The position numbers and the translations under genes were made by a program. Below the pieces are notes generated by a model that was given only the letters and a program-made list of their open reading frames with translations, was not told the origin of the DNA and made no database searches. A stretch of 64,000 nucleotides of DNA from Liquidambar formosana (Eukaryota > Streptophyta > Magnoliopsida > Saxifragales > Altingiaceae): contig CM077827.1 of the NCBI GenBank assembly GCA_039720395.1, forward strand, positions 14,237,615 to 14,301,614, written 5' to 3'. Positions 45,684-57,336 of this stretch are shown here, piece by piece (the stretch's first letter is position 1; the number at the start of each line of letters is the position of its first letter).

Positions 45684-47191
45684 CTACAAAGAATAAAGGA
45701 AATCATGCAAATTGTTATTTTGAGTATTTGCTATGCTTAATGAATAACTCAAGAATGCTTAAATTCATGGTTTTTCAAGTCTTTCAAAAGTTTACACATG
45801 TGAAAAGAAAGTTCTTTGCAAAAGGGAAAGTATTTCAAAAATCAAAGGTTAACATTCAAGAGAATCCCATGAGTTTTCCGTTGGTTGGTTAAACCACTTG
45901 AAAGAAAAAGGAGAATTTTATCAAATACTTAGTAGGCATTGTCATGGCTACAAAGTTTTTACAAAGGAAAGTATTTCAAAAATCATAGGTTAACATTCCA
46001 AGGAATCCCTTTAAGTTTTCCTTTGATTTTCAAAAGTATTTGAAAGGAAAAAAAAATGGTTTTATTTGGTAGGCATGGTTATGGCTACAAAGTTTTTATA
46101 AAGAAAAGTGCTCCAACAATCATGGGTTAACACCCTAAAGGAAAGCCTTTGAGTTTCCCATTGATTATTTGAAAGAAAAAGAATGATTTTATTCTCTTGA
46201 GAATTTTATCAAACACTTGATGGGCATAGCCATGCCCACATGATTTTTATAAAGAAAAATGTCGGTAAACTCATGGGTAAATCTCCTAGAGAATACCTTT
46301 GATGTTTTGTTTAAGAACTTTGAGCATTTGAAAAGAAAAAGAATGATTTTATTCTCTTGAGAATTTTATCAAACACTTGATGGGCATAGCTATGCCCACA
46401 TGATTTTTGTAAAGAAAAGTGTTTTTAAACTCATGGGTAAATCTCCTAGAGAATACCTTTGATGTTTTGTTTAAGAACTTTGAGCATTTGAAAAGAAAAA
46501 GAATGATTTTATTCTCTTGAGAATTTTATCAAACACTTGGTAGGCATAGTTATGCCCACATGATTTTTGTAAGGAAAAGTGTTTTTAAGCTCATGGGTAA
46601 ACCTCCTAGAGAATACCTTTGATGTTTTGTTTAAGAACTTTGAGCATTTGAAAAGAAATGATTTTATTCTCTTGAGAATTTTATCAAACACTTGGTAGGC
46701 ATAGTTATGCCCACATGATTTTTGTAAAGAAAAGTGTTTCTAAACTCATGGGTAAACCTCTTGGAAGATATCTTTGATAGTTTGTTCAAGAACTTTTGGC
46801 ATTTGAAAGCAAAAAGAATGATTTTATTCTCTTGGGAATTTTATCAAACACTTGGTGGGCATAGTTATGCCTACAAGGTTTTTTGTAAAGAAAAGAACTT
46901 CAAAATTCATGGGTTAGCATCCTAGAGAATGCTCTTGAGTTCACTTTTGATTATCTTGACTATTTGAAAGCAAAAAGAAAGATTTTATTCTCTTGGGAAT
47001 TTTATCAAACACTTGGTGGGCATAGTTATGCCTATGTTGGAAAATGAGGTCTTTGTATATGGAAAACTCCCAAAAATTGTCAAAATAGCAAGAACTCAAT
47101 GCATTTCATTCATAAGAATAGCAAATATTTGAAAAGAAACAATGAAATGAAAGAATAAAGATGAACTTGAAGGAGTTGGGAATTATCTTAC
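45684..47191 (-). other. Intron 1 of the antisense PMD gene, filled by a ~160-bp tandem array
   Basis: GT at 47190-47191 (GAATGAG/GTAAGAT) and AG before 45683. It holds imperfect tandem units marked by gattttattctcttg(a/g)gaattt, starting near 46184, 46344, 46504, 46660, 46820 and 46981, mostly 160 bp apart. Shorter diverged units run back to about 45770. Confidence 0.7.
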
Positions 47192-47341
47192 CTCATTCAT
47201 AGAATGGATGTAGGAGAGATGATTATTGGGTTCCAAGAGCAAGCTATCCGGTTGATCTTCATAATGAGGTGCTTTGTATGTTTTCTTGAGGAAGTGATGT
47301 GGGTACTTGGCATCGGAGTATTTATTTGATGAAGAACTCAT
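47192..47341 (-). pseudogene. Antisense PMD gene, exon 1
   Basis: From ATG 47339-47341, 50 codons, open: MSSSSNKYSDAKYPHHFL then PDSLLLEPNNHLSYIHSMNE, ending in donor GAG/GTAAGAT. It joins exon 2 in phase 0. A TATA motif (TATAAAG, minus) is at 47586-47592, about 245 bp upstream. An in-frame Met further up (47410) is an alternative start. The six exons total 1689 nt (563 codons with stop). Confidence 0.6.
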
Positions 47342-47585
47342 GTTGGGTGTTCTTGAGAAAATGGGTTTGATTTGAAAAAGTAAGTTGAGAAGGATGATTT
47401 GATGAATCAAAGGTTGTTTTGATTCCTTGAAAGTGATGTTGTTGGTGTTAAATCACCACAATGATTTAAGTTTAATGCCAAAGTTTTGGTATTTTGGAGT
47501 TGGGAATTTTGGGTTTTGGGTTTCTAGAGAGAGAAGCTCTCAAAAACCAAGTTGGAAGGATGAACAAATGAGGGAAGGTGCAAGG

Positions 47586-47712
47586 CTTTATAGCCAAAAC
47601 ACCAAAAAAGTGCAGCAGAAAAATCCCTCTCGAGTGACCAGTTGGCCCCAACCGGTCCAACCAGTTCACCAACCTGTCCAACCGGTTTGGTCCAACCGGT
47701 CCCCCAACTCGG
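47586..47712 (-). promoter_or_regulatory. Putative promoter of the antisense PMD gene
   Basis: TATAAAG on the minus strand at 47586-47592. Directly upstream, 47629-47712, is a cluster of CCAACCGGT and CCAACCAGTT units starting CTCGAGTGACC, related to the U3 inverted repeat of the element C LTR and to the cluster before antisense gene 1. Confidence 0.5.
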
Positions 47713-47989
47713 TTTTTAGTTTTGTGCAAATTTGGCACAAATTTGCTTAACCGAGTCCCTTTTCGCTTGATTTTTTGATGAAATCTCTCTTGAAAGGCCT
47801 AGAACCTGATGTGAATGATTTGAAATGAATGAAATGATGAGTGATTAGTCACTAATTGAATTATTGAATTATTAGTGCACTCATGGTGATATTTGCAAGC
47901 CCACTTTGACATTTGCTTTGTTAAAAGGGCTTTATCTTTGGATGATGGAAGGATAATGCTTATGATATTTGTTTGGAACCTTGGAATTT

Positions 47990-48960
47990 TATATTCCTTG
48001 ATTTCTTGTGAGTGAATTGCTATTGCTATCTATTTCTTGAGGAAATTATAGCACGTTGGGATTGATTGAGTGTTCTTGCTTATTTTTAATCCTCGGGTAA
48101 AAATAAAGTTTTGTTGATTGGATGATGAGTTGATTGAATGCTTGGAATGCTTTGTCAGGATCATGAAATTGTTATTTCTTGATTCTTTATGATGTTTTGC
48201 ATTGCTATTAATTTCTTGAGGAGATTATGGCGTAAATGGAATGTGTGTCTTGCTTAATTTTAACAAAGATTGTTAAAATAAAGCTTATGAATGCTTGATT
48301 GGAATTGGTTTTGGAAGTATGTTTAAATGACTCTTTGAGTCACATACATGGATTGTTTTGCATTGCTATTAATTTCTTGTGGGAATTATAGCACAATTGG
48401 AATATTTGCTTTGCTTAATTTTAACAAAGATTGTTAAAATAAAGTTTGTTATTGCTTGGATAGAAGTGTTTGTGATAGTATGTTTAAATGACTCTTTGAG
48501 TCACATATATGAATTGCTTTGCATTGCTATTTATTTCTTGGGGAAATTATAGCACAATGAATTGATGGCCCTCACTTAATTTTAAAAAAGTTGTTAAAAT
48601 TAAAGTTTCATGATTTTGTTTAGTAAGCATGGTGTGTTTAAATGACTCTTGTTGTTACACACAAACCCCCTATCTTGTGCGTGTCCTCATTAGAAAGAAT
48701 GAGCGTACATTATGGAAGCATATGTGTCCCTATTAGAAAGAATAGGCATATGAGAGTATGGTGTGTTTAAATGACTCTTGTAGTCACACACAACCCCCCT
48801 ATCTTATGCGTATCCTCATTATAAAGAATGAGCGTACATTATAGAAGCATATGTTCCCCTATTAGAAAGAATAGGCATGTGAGAGTACCGTGTATTTAAA
48901 TGACTTTCATAGTCACACACAACCCCCCTGTTTTGTACAAGTGTATATTATAGCAGTCAT
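47990..48960. repeat. Tandem repeats before the element C 3' LTR
   Basis: Units of about 160-180 bp marked by gcattgctatt(t/a)atttcttg at about 48199, 48358 and 48518. Then units of about 120-127 bp marked by tttaaatgactct and cacacaaccccccta at about 48640, 48758 and 48886. This is the variable 3' region typical of Tat elements. Confidence 0.75.
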
Positions 48961-49084
48961 GAACATCCTCAGTAGTCACTGTCGAAGTTCAAGCTTTGGT
49001 TCCTTGCCCTTTTCTTGTGAAAATGGGCTGTCTTTTCTAACATTGGTGTCGCTTGCGAAGCAAACTCCACCAACGAGGGGCATC

Positions 49085-50887
49085 TGTAGACACCCCATTT
49101 TCACCCCCATGGGATCATGATAGCATTTGGTTAGGTTTAGAAGCATTTAGGAGTTCCTAAGCCTTAAAGGACACTTTTGCCCTTTTAAGCCTTAGGAGAA
49201 TAGGTCATCATTGCATGCATATTTTTTTCTCTTTGTTGAGTCCCATCACTTGCATTTAGTTTCTAGGGTCATTTTGGATATGTGTGTCAAATTTGGTTCA
49301 ATTCCAGATAGGTTTGGATAGTTAATTAGAACTTTTGCGACTTAAAGGGCAATTTCGTCTTTTACTTCGTATATTTTCCAATTGACTTCCAAATTTGTTC
49401 CGGAGTGTTCCATTGACCTTAGAATGATGAAATGAGCCTAATTGAAGTGCCAATTTGGTTTATTGATTGGTTTTGGATTGGTTCACCACATTACCCTACT
49501 GGTTAATTGACCTTTTTTCGAGTAATCACCTCATGAAAACCCAGACACCTGACCGTGATCAGGGATTTTTGGTTCAAGAATATTCTAGGCTTATTCTACA
49601 TTGCATCCTTGAAATTTTGGCTTTTGAATCACTCAAATCGGAGTTAAAATGAAGAATTTAAGTCCGTTTAAAGTTAGGAGTCCAAATCGGGTCAGGAATC
49701 CTTAAAACCGAGGAAACCTGATCTCACTCTCGGGTGACCGGTTCATCCAACCGGTCCAACTAGTTCACCCAACCTGTCACCCGAGCCTTTCGTCTTGATT
49801 TATCTCTCTTTGAGTTTTTGACAAAATGGGACTCTACCATTCCGATTTTCAGCCTTCTAAAGGACTTCTAAGCCTATTGGGAGTTGGTTTTGAGTTGTTT
49901 AACATTCATGGGATTTAATTACAGCCCTAGATTGGTTTTATGGTGAATTAATCTCAACCATTGGTTCATATGGTTGGTTGGTTATAAATAGAGGGTCATT
50001 CATCAGCATAAGGGACTTTTTGGCTTTTGCTGGACTTTTTGGCTTATTTGACACTTCATATTCATTAGAAAGAGAGGGACCACGAGTTTGCACACACCCA
50101 TATCACTTGGAGGAGGCTTTCTACTACAATTTCAAAGGAGAACTAGAAGGGAACCAAGTCAAAGAGAAGGAAGAACGCAGTGAAGACCTTTGCTTTGTTG
50201 CAAGTCTCCTTTGCATCCTTTTACGATTCCTTCTTCTTCTACTCCATTCTCTGCATAGTTATGGCTTAGTATTGAATTAGGAATCATATATACTCTATAT
50301 TTTAGAGTGTATATGATTCAAATATGATGAGAGTGCATGTTAGTGGATTAGGATTGCGAATTGTTTGCTGGTAGGATAGTTTCTCTCTTAAGGATAGAGG
50401 TACGTTTTGCATGAAAAATCAATTGATGTGTTTAGGCCGTTTTCTCTTCATGGTTCAATTATATTCATGATTTTAAGCATCTCTTGTATAGGACACTTGC
50501 TGTGTAAGCCTCATCTTCATAGGTGTATGGATGATTATTCTTTTCGAGGATAATTATCGTCCTTAGAGGGTGAGGTTGTGCATAGGTGCTTTCTGGAGTG
50601 TGTTTAAGTGCGCTGTGAGTTTCTTTGCATTCTTAGGTATATATTTTACTTAGGATATGTAAAGAAATCATTCATACGGAGTGGTTTCTACTTAAAATTA
50701 TCTCCGGATAGTTTTACTTAAGAAAGCTCGCCGTAAGGATGATTATTTCACATTCTCACATAAAGTACTTACCTAAGGCATCATGTTAGATTTTCTTTTC
50801 ATGTTTAGGATTGTCATATGATATCTTCATCATGATAGTTCATATTTAGCATGTTTTTGATAGTTTTGTGCATGTTAGGGTCTTTAG
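49085..50887 (+). repeat. Element C 3' LTR, first 1.8 kb, cut by element F
   Basis: Begins TGTAGACACCCC after a purine-rich stretch (acgaggggcatc) and matches 30285 onward closely by eye. It has an extra 20 or so bases in the U3 inverted repeat and about 40 extra near 50667. TATA box at 49983-49990. It stops at gggtctttag, the point equivalent to about 32033 of the 5' LTR, where F is inserted; its remainder lies right of the window. Confidence 0.92.
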
Positions 50888-52544
50888 TGTTAGAGTTATG
50901 CCCTAGAGCCAATCATAGAGATGATTGTTTAGGGATAAAGGAACAATCATTTGATTTCATTTATATATCTCACATTTATTATTGCTTTAATAAAAGGGCT
51001 TATTCTATTATGTTTGTATACATCATTTATATTTACATAATATGTCCAAGGAGTTAGAGTTGAGAATATTGAAATACAAAGAGTTGTAATTATGAGACTG
51101 TAAATATATCTCTGTACTAAACTCCTAAATCATTCCTAGTTGAAGGTTCACTATGATGGACAATAATGAACCATAGGACTAGCACTTGTTAGGTTGACTC
51201 TATAGGAGGATAGCTGGTCTCAAGCTATTTGTGTGGAGACACTACAACCAACAGGTGGGTGCCTATTAATAGAATAGGTACACTGAATGTGACCAAAGAT
51301 TTGAGATAAACTGAATGGAGTTTTAACCAGCCTGTCAATCAATTTCTCAATGTTATAGTAGTACAAGTAATCCTTAGACCTGAGATACCATAGTTACCTT
51401 ATGCATGTAGCTTTAGAAGTTTGATAACACTAAGTGCAGATCCTATTCAAGGGTCTGTAAAGGTGTTCATTGACCCTATTGCTATGTGTATGAAGGCATA
51501 TGAGTGATCAACAAGGAATCCATTACTCTCAGGAAAAAGAGAGAGAATGTCTCATGTAGCATTCATAATATAACTCATTCAGTCCATGGCCATGGCAGTG
51601 TGAATATGGAAAGGAGTTTCCATAAGTTCATCATTGAGTTGATATTTATGAATGAGTATAAAGTAATTGAACTAGGGACTTGACAGACTTCCATGTCCTA
51701 TTAGTTCAATTGGAGACATTGTGTAAATGGAAGGATGTAATTGTAACCTATAAACTATAACAGAAGGGTTCTTTGATAGATACATATTCACTTCATTAAG
51801 GACGACACCATGAACCATATGCTAGGTGTTATTCATGGTTAGTAGAAGCCCTAATTGATATAAGTGAGTTATAATCAATTAGGGAATTGGAAGGAGTTCC
51901 AATTAGACCCTAAATGGAAAGAGTTCCATTGTGCACACCTCGTGCTATTTCTACTACTTGATGATGTGAACCCAATGGGTCACACACTGATCATGCAAGA
52001 TGAGCTTTAAAGTCTATGAGAGAAAGGGTATGAGTGCATAAAGAATAGTTCTTTAAGTCCTATTTATATTTGATATAATTTATAGGGGTTATTGTGCAAT
52101 TTAGAGAAATTGCATAAAACCCTAATAGGGTTTCCCCCTAGGGCCGGCCCCCTTAGTGTGGACTATATAAGTCACACTATGATGTCTGACATCATAATAA
52201 GTTGAACTCCCCAAGGGCTTGCTAGAATTTCCAGCCTCCCTCTCTCTCTCTCTCCTCTCTTCTCCTATACTAGCAACAGCAAGGAAAAGGTGGAAAGGAC
52301 TTGAAGCTCTAGCTAGGTGTGGATACCGTTGGAGGCAGCACACTTGGGCTACTCATTCACCGCTGTCCGGAATCAAAGCTTGGAGCAAAAAGGAGAAGAC
52401 ATAAAATTCTGTAAGTGTTCTAACCCTCTTTGTAGTTAGGGTTTGATTTTGTGTTATGCATAGTTAGATTCATGGGCTGTGGAGTCAAAGGAAAAATTTT
52501 TATATTCCGCACTTCAATTCTTCTCTCTTGTATGATTCCCAACA
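50888..52544 (+). repeat. Element F 5' LTR (copia, Angela/BARE-like)
   Basis: About 1.66 kb, from TGTTAGAGTTATGCCCTAGA to TTCCCAACA. The start resembles the LTR start of the Angela/BARE-1 lineage. TATA box (TATATAA) at 52164-52170 and a CT repeat at 52231-52260. Tttag at 50883-50887 is the candidate target duplication. Confidence 0.9.
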
Positions 52545-52545
52545 G

Positions 52546-52558
52546 TGGTATTAGAGCC
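52546..52558 (+). other. Element F primer-binding site
   Basis: TGGTATTAGAGCC, one base after the LTR end. It differs by one base from the usual copia site TGGTATCAGAGCC complementary to initiator tRNA-Met. Confidence 0.85.
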
Positions 52559-55500
52559 ATGATTATGTATAATACAAAATACATATGGGCTGGAATTTGT
52601 GGTGTAGTTAAATGATTCAAAAATCTGGAGAATTTTTACTGCATAAGTGTTCTTCTCTTTGGCTGAACCTAGGGTTTGGAACCCTAGGTCTATTCTTCTT
52701 CTACTCCTCTTCTAAATCATGGTTAAGGGTAACCATTGATGCAGAGGTTGTAGAGGGTTTGAATTGGAAGAAGAAGAAAAAGGAAAACAGGGTTTTCTGA
52801 AGAGGGTCGAATCTGGGTTTTAGAACCCAGAGGTTCTTGCAATTAAATTAAATCAAAGCTTCTATATTTTTGATGCAAATCCATTGTAGGATCATTATAT
52901 ATCATGTGTATATGATTTTCTTTAAGTTTCAAAAAGGTTTTGATGGAAAAAGATTCAAAAAGTTTGAAAATTTTTCATGAACAGCATAGCAGATTTTCTC
53001 TGCAGAAAAGTCATCAATGGAGTTTTGATTAGAACTTGAGTTAGGGAACTCCAAATTGCATGAAACCAATTGCATTAGTTTCCTAAGACATCTAGGATAC
53101 TGGGAAAATTCGTTTGGTAGCCTAATTCATTCATCTTGCTGGGTTTTAAATCAATTTCTGACCATAGACAGTATGCTGTCAAATTCTGGGCAGCCTACTG
53201 TTGTTTTAATTGTTTAGAACAATTGGTGATGATTTGATCATCCAAACCTCTTCTATTAGCTTAGTATTTCATGTAGGGACATGATAGAAAAGCTGGTTTC
53301 AATGGAGGAGTCGAATTGATAAGGATTTAGAAGCTATTGTGACCTTCAAGGTCTGCAACAATGGCTCCAGCAATGGGTTTTGGAAACCCTGATTGTTCTT
53401 GATGATGGCAGCCACTTCAACCACTTCTTACGTGTCCAGAGGCTTGTCCCACACCCCTAGGATGTTCTCCCATGACTGGCCATGGCCTCCCACAGTCGTT
53501 GGTGGCCATGGCAGCCTAGCCAAGCTCAGGCAGCCCCCTGGTAGTGACGGCCGCATAGAGTTAAGGATGAAACCCTAATTTTGAGTTAATGATGAAACCC
53601 TAATTTCATTATGGCATTAATTAAAACCCTAATTGGAATATTAATTACCTTAATTAAGAGTTAATGATTGGTCATTAAATGACCAATCATGGTTATTAAT
53701 TGTTAGGGCATAATTAATACCATTAATGATGTCTAGGGTTAGGGTTTTGGAAACCCTAATTAGTGTAATTAATTAAGGGTAATTAATACCCTATTTGGCA
53801 TTAATTAAACCCTAATCCCTTGTATTAAATACCATATGAACCTAGGGTTTTAATGATTGGACATTAAATGACCAATCATAAGGCATTTAATGATTAGGGC
53901 TTGCATTTAGGGTTTAGGGTTATGCATTTAGGGTTTAGGGTTTTAGGAAACCCTAATGCACTAATTCATCATTTTATTGATTTTATTTAATTCCTATATT
54001 AATTATTTAATTGATATTGATTAATTTTATAATGTTTTAAATAGTTTAAAACACAATTAGGGATTAAATTAAAATCTGGAAATTCTTAATTAAATGAAAT
54101 TGTTTTGTTTAATTAAGGAAACCCTAATATTGGATATTAGAGCTATTTTAGGAAACTTTATATGTTTCTATTAATTTGATTAATTGAAACTAAATGTCTT
54201 AAATGTTAAGATTTTATTTAATTCTGGATATTTTGTTAAAGCTTAATAAGATCAGGATGCATTAATGAGATTAATGTAAATCATTCAAGAGAATTACCAT
54301 AATGCCCATATGTTTTAATGCTTACATTGTTTTCTTTACATTATGCAATGAGATTGTATGTATGTGTTTGGATGATGATTATGGACTATACCCTTTAAAC
54401 CAATTGTGATTAGCCGTCTTATGAATGGGATGTTATAATTTACAAGAGTTGTAATTTTATTAAGGTGATGTAATTTATTTGGGGCTTGCATGCCACCTTC
54501 CCTCTCTCTCTCTATCATTCTCTTATGTACCCCACATTCCCCTTATGTATCCCTTTCTTTAAATTATGTAAATGTTATGTAATCGAGAGCGCACTAAGGA
54601 ACATGGTGGACCCAAAGGAGCATGATAGAGCCCAACAAGCCAATGGTGGAGACCATCAAGCCAAGGGAGCAGATTGAAGGACTTGAAAGCTTAGAGAAGT
54701 GTTTCAAGACAGCATGCATGTTTCGAATGTGTTATTTTACGATCACCTACACCCACCTTAGACCTTAGATTCAATCTATTGGCTTGGATTGAATCCTCTC
54801 AAAGTCCATAATCATCATAGTGGGAGTTTTTAATGAGATTAATAGTGATAGCTCCAAATCCATAGATCGTTATATGTCTCCTTTTAGGGACTAATATCGA
54901 TAAGTAGATTATTATTATTATGCTGTTCATTTTTATATTTAGATGCATGAGATGTATGTTAAATTAGTTAATTTGATGAGACCCTTAAAACCCCTCTCTT
55001 TTAATATTAAGTTGGAAATGGATAATACATTAGGGAATGGATTCTTCATTGCCTTCCATCATTGTAGGATCATCTAACGTCCCTTAATGTGGGTACCTGG
55101 CTGCAGACATATAGGAGCTACCCATATTAAAGACATTACTTGAAACTATCATATATGAGATATCATGGGGTGCCTAAGCTAGTATATACCAAGAAACTAA
55201 CATGTGAGGTATATATTTGGCGAAACATACCTGTGTGAATGATGGGCTTAACTTAACTAGGGAAGTATTCCAAGAAACTAACATGTGAGGAGTATGTTCC
55301 CTAGAGGCAAAACGATTGGAATTTGCTTATGAAGCAATAGACAAAGAGTTGTATTCTTACTGTGGGTTAGAAGTCAAGAAACTAACATGTGAGGCTTCTA
55401 GGTCACAGTGGGACCCCAATCCCCATTAGGAATGAGATTCCCGAATTCCATTAGAGGGTGTATGGAATTTGATAGAATAGTGGGAGGTACCATATGATTA

Positions 55501-55580
55501 AAGACCCGATCATTATGGATTAAAAATGAAATCTAATTTTCTTTTTAATTTTCTGTATGTAGATCACCGTAATAGCTCAC
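52559..55580 (+). other. Long untranslated leader of element F
   Basis: About 3 kb without a coding frame, as in Angela-type elements. At 53565-54130 it is crowded with aaaccctaat and its complement, and at 53906-53947 it has two pairs of TTTAGGG plant telomere-type units. Confidence 0.65.
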
Positions 55581-56690
55581 CGCAACCCGTTATCCAACAT
55601 TTTGGAAACCAACCGTTTAACTGGACCTAATTATCTTGATTGGCTAAGGAATTTAAAAATCATTTTGAATTCCGAAAATATTACCTATGCACTTCAAAGT
55701 CCACTTCCCAATGCTCCTACTGAGGCTGCAACTCAGCAAGAGAAAGACGCTTATCAGAAGCGCATGGATGATGATCTTATGACGAGATGGTATATGATGA
55801 TGTCTCTAAGTCCTGAGCTTAAGAAGCAATACAAGTCCATGGGAAGTGCACCCGAGATATTTATCCACATACAAGAGTTGTATGGCAAAGAGTTCTTGCT
55901 TGAATGTGATGAATGGGTTAAAGTTCCTGCTTCCAATTCTGTGCTCAAGCCTAAAGGCAAGGGAATAAGAAAGGGTAAGAATACCTGAAGGAAGAGGAAA
56001 GGTAAAGGGATATGTTTTTATTGCGGCAAAGATGGGCATTGGAAACGTAACTGCCCAGAGTATTTGGATACTCTAAAGAACCAACCTTCGGAAGGTATGG
56101 ATCATGCTCTTATACTTGAGACTAACATGAATGTTAGCTCTGCTTCCACTTGGGTACTAGATTCTGGTGCGAGTTCTCATATTTGTAATTCCATGCAAGA
56201 CCTAGTGGGAAGCAGAAGGCTAAGTAAAGGAGAAGTAACCCTACGAGTGGGAAATAGAGTAAACGTTGCTGCATTAGCCGTGGGGACTTGCTGCTTGACT
56301 TTGCCTAGTGGGAGTAGTTTAGAATTATCAAACTGTCTTTATATTCCAGAAGTTATAAGAAACATTATTTCTATTTTAGTATTATCTAAACAAGGATTTA
56401 GGTTTGTTTTTGAGGAGAATAAATGTTCTTTATTTAAAAATGAAGAATTCATTACTTCTGGAGTTTATGTGAATGGCCTTTATTTTCTAAACATTATTGC
56501 AAATGTTAATTGCATAGAGCATGATAGTTCTAAATTGAATGCAAACAAACCCAAGAGAACAAGAGATGAAGAAAACTCCGCATATGACTGGCACTTGAGA
56601 CTAGGTCACATCAGTGAGAATAGGATTAACAAGATGTGTAAGGATGGACAATTGGGTCCATTGGCCTTCTATGCCCTTTCCAACTTGTGA
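55581..56690 (+). pseudogene. gag-pro: Element F gag, zinc knuckle and protease, decayed
   Basis: Copia gag (NRLTGPNYLDWLRNLKI, DDDLMTRWYMMMSLSPELKK) with no visible ATG and an in-frame TGA at 55986-55988. The same frame continues into a CCHC zinc knuckle (CFYCGKDGHWKRNC) at about 56010-56055, then protease (WVLDSGASSHICN, catalytic Asp near 56160) and the GAG-pre-integrase block (YDWHLRLGHISENRINKM). A frame change near 56670 ends this part. Confidence 0.85.
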
Positions 56691-57330
56691 ATCCTGTTTA
56701 CTAGGTAAAATGACCAAGTCACCTTTCACCGGTCACGGTGAGAGGGCTGCAAACATATTAGGATTAATATATAGTGATGTATGTGGTCCTATGAGCATAC
56801 ATGCTCGTGGAGGTTTCTCTTACTTTATAACCTTTACCGATGATCATTCTAGGTATGGGTATGTGTACTTAATGAAGTACAAATCTGAAGCATTTGAAAA
56901 GTTTAAAGAATTCAGATATGAAGTAGAGAAACAAATTGGTAAAAGTATTAAAGCTCTTCGATCGGATCGAGGAGGAGAATATTTAACTAGTGAGTTTTTA
57001 GATCATCTTGTTTAAGCGGGCATTCTATCTCAATGGACACCTCCTGGAACACCATAGCTTAATGGTGTGTCAGAAAGGAGGAATAGAACCTTATTGGATA
57101 TGGTTAGGTCCATGATGAGTTACACTGATTTACCATTGTCCTTCTGGGGACATGCCCTGGAAACTGCCGCGTACTTGTTGAATAGAGTCCCAACCAAGGC
57201 TGTCCCTAAGACATCGTATGAGATATGGAAAGGGAGAGCACCAAGCCTTAAACATGTTAAGGTATAAGGTTGCACTGCATATGTAAAGACACATGATGCA
57301 ACCAAGTTAGAATCAAGATCAATTAAATGT
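56614..57330 (+). pseudogene. int: Element F integrase, decayed
   Basis: CESCLLGKMTKSPF, then the catalytic core: D in IYSDVCGPM, D in ALRSDRGGEY and E in GVSERRNRTLLDMVR. Stops break it at 57013-57015 (TAA), about 57056 (TAG before LNGVSE) and 57266 (TAA). The family block TSYEIWKGRAPSLKH follows. Confidence 0.85.
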
Positions 57331-57336
57331 AGGTTT

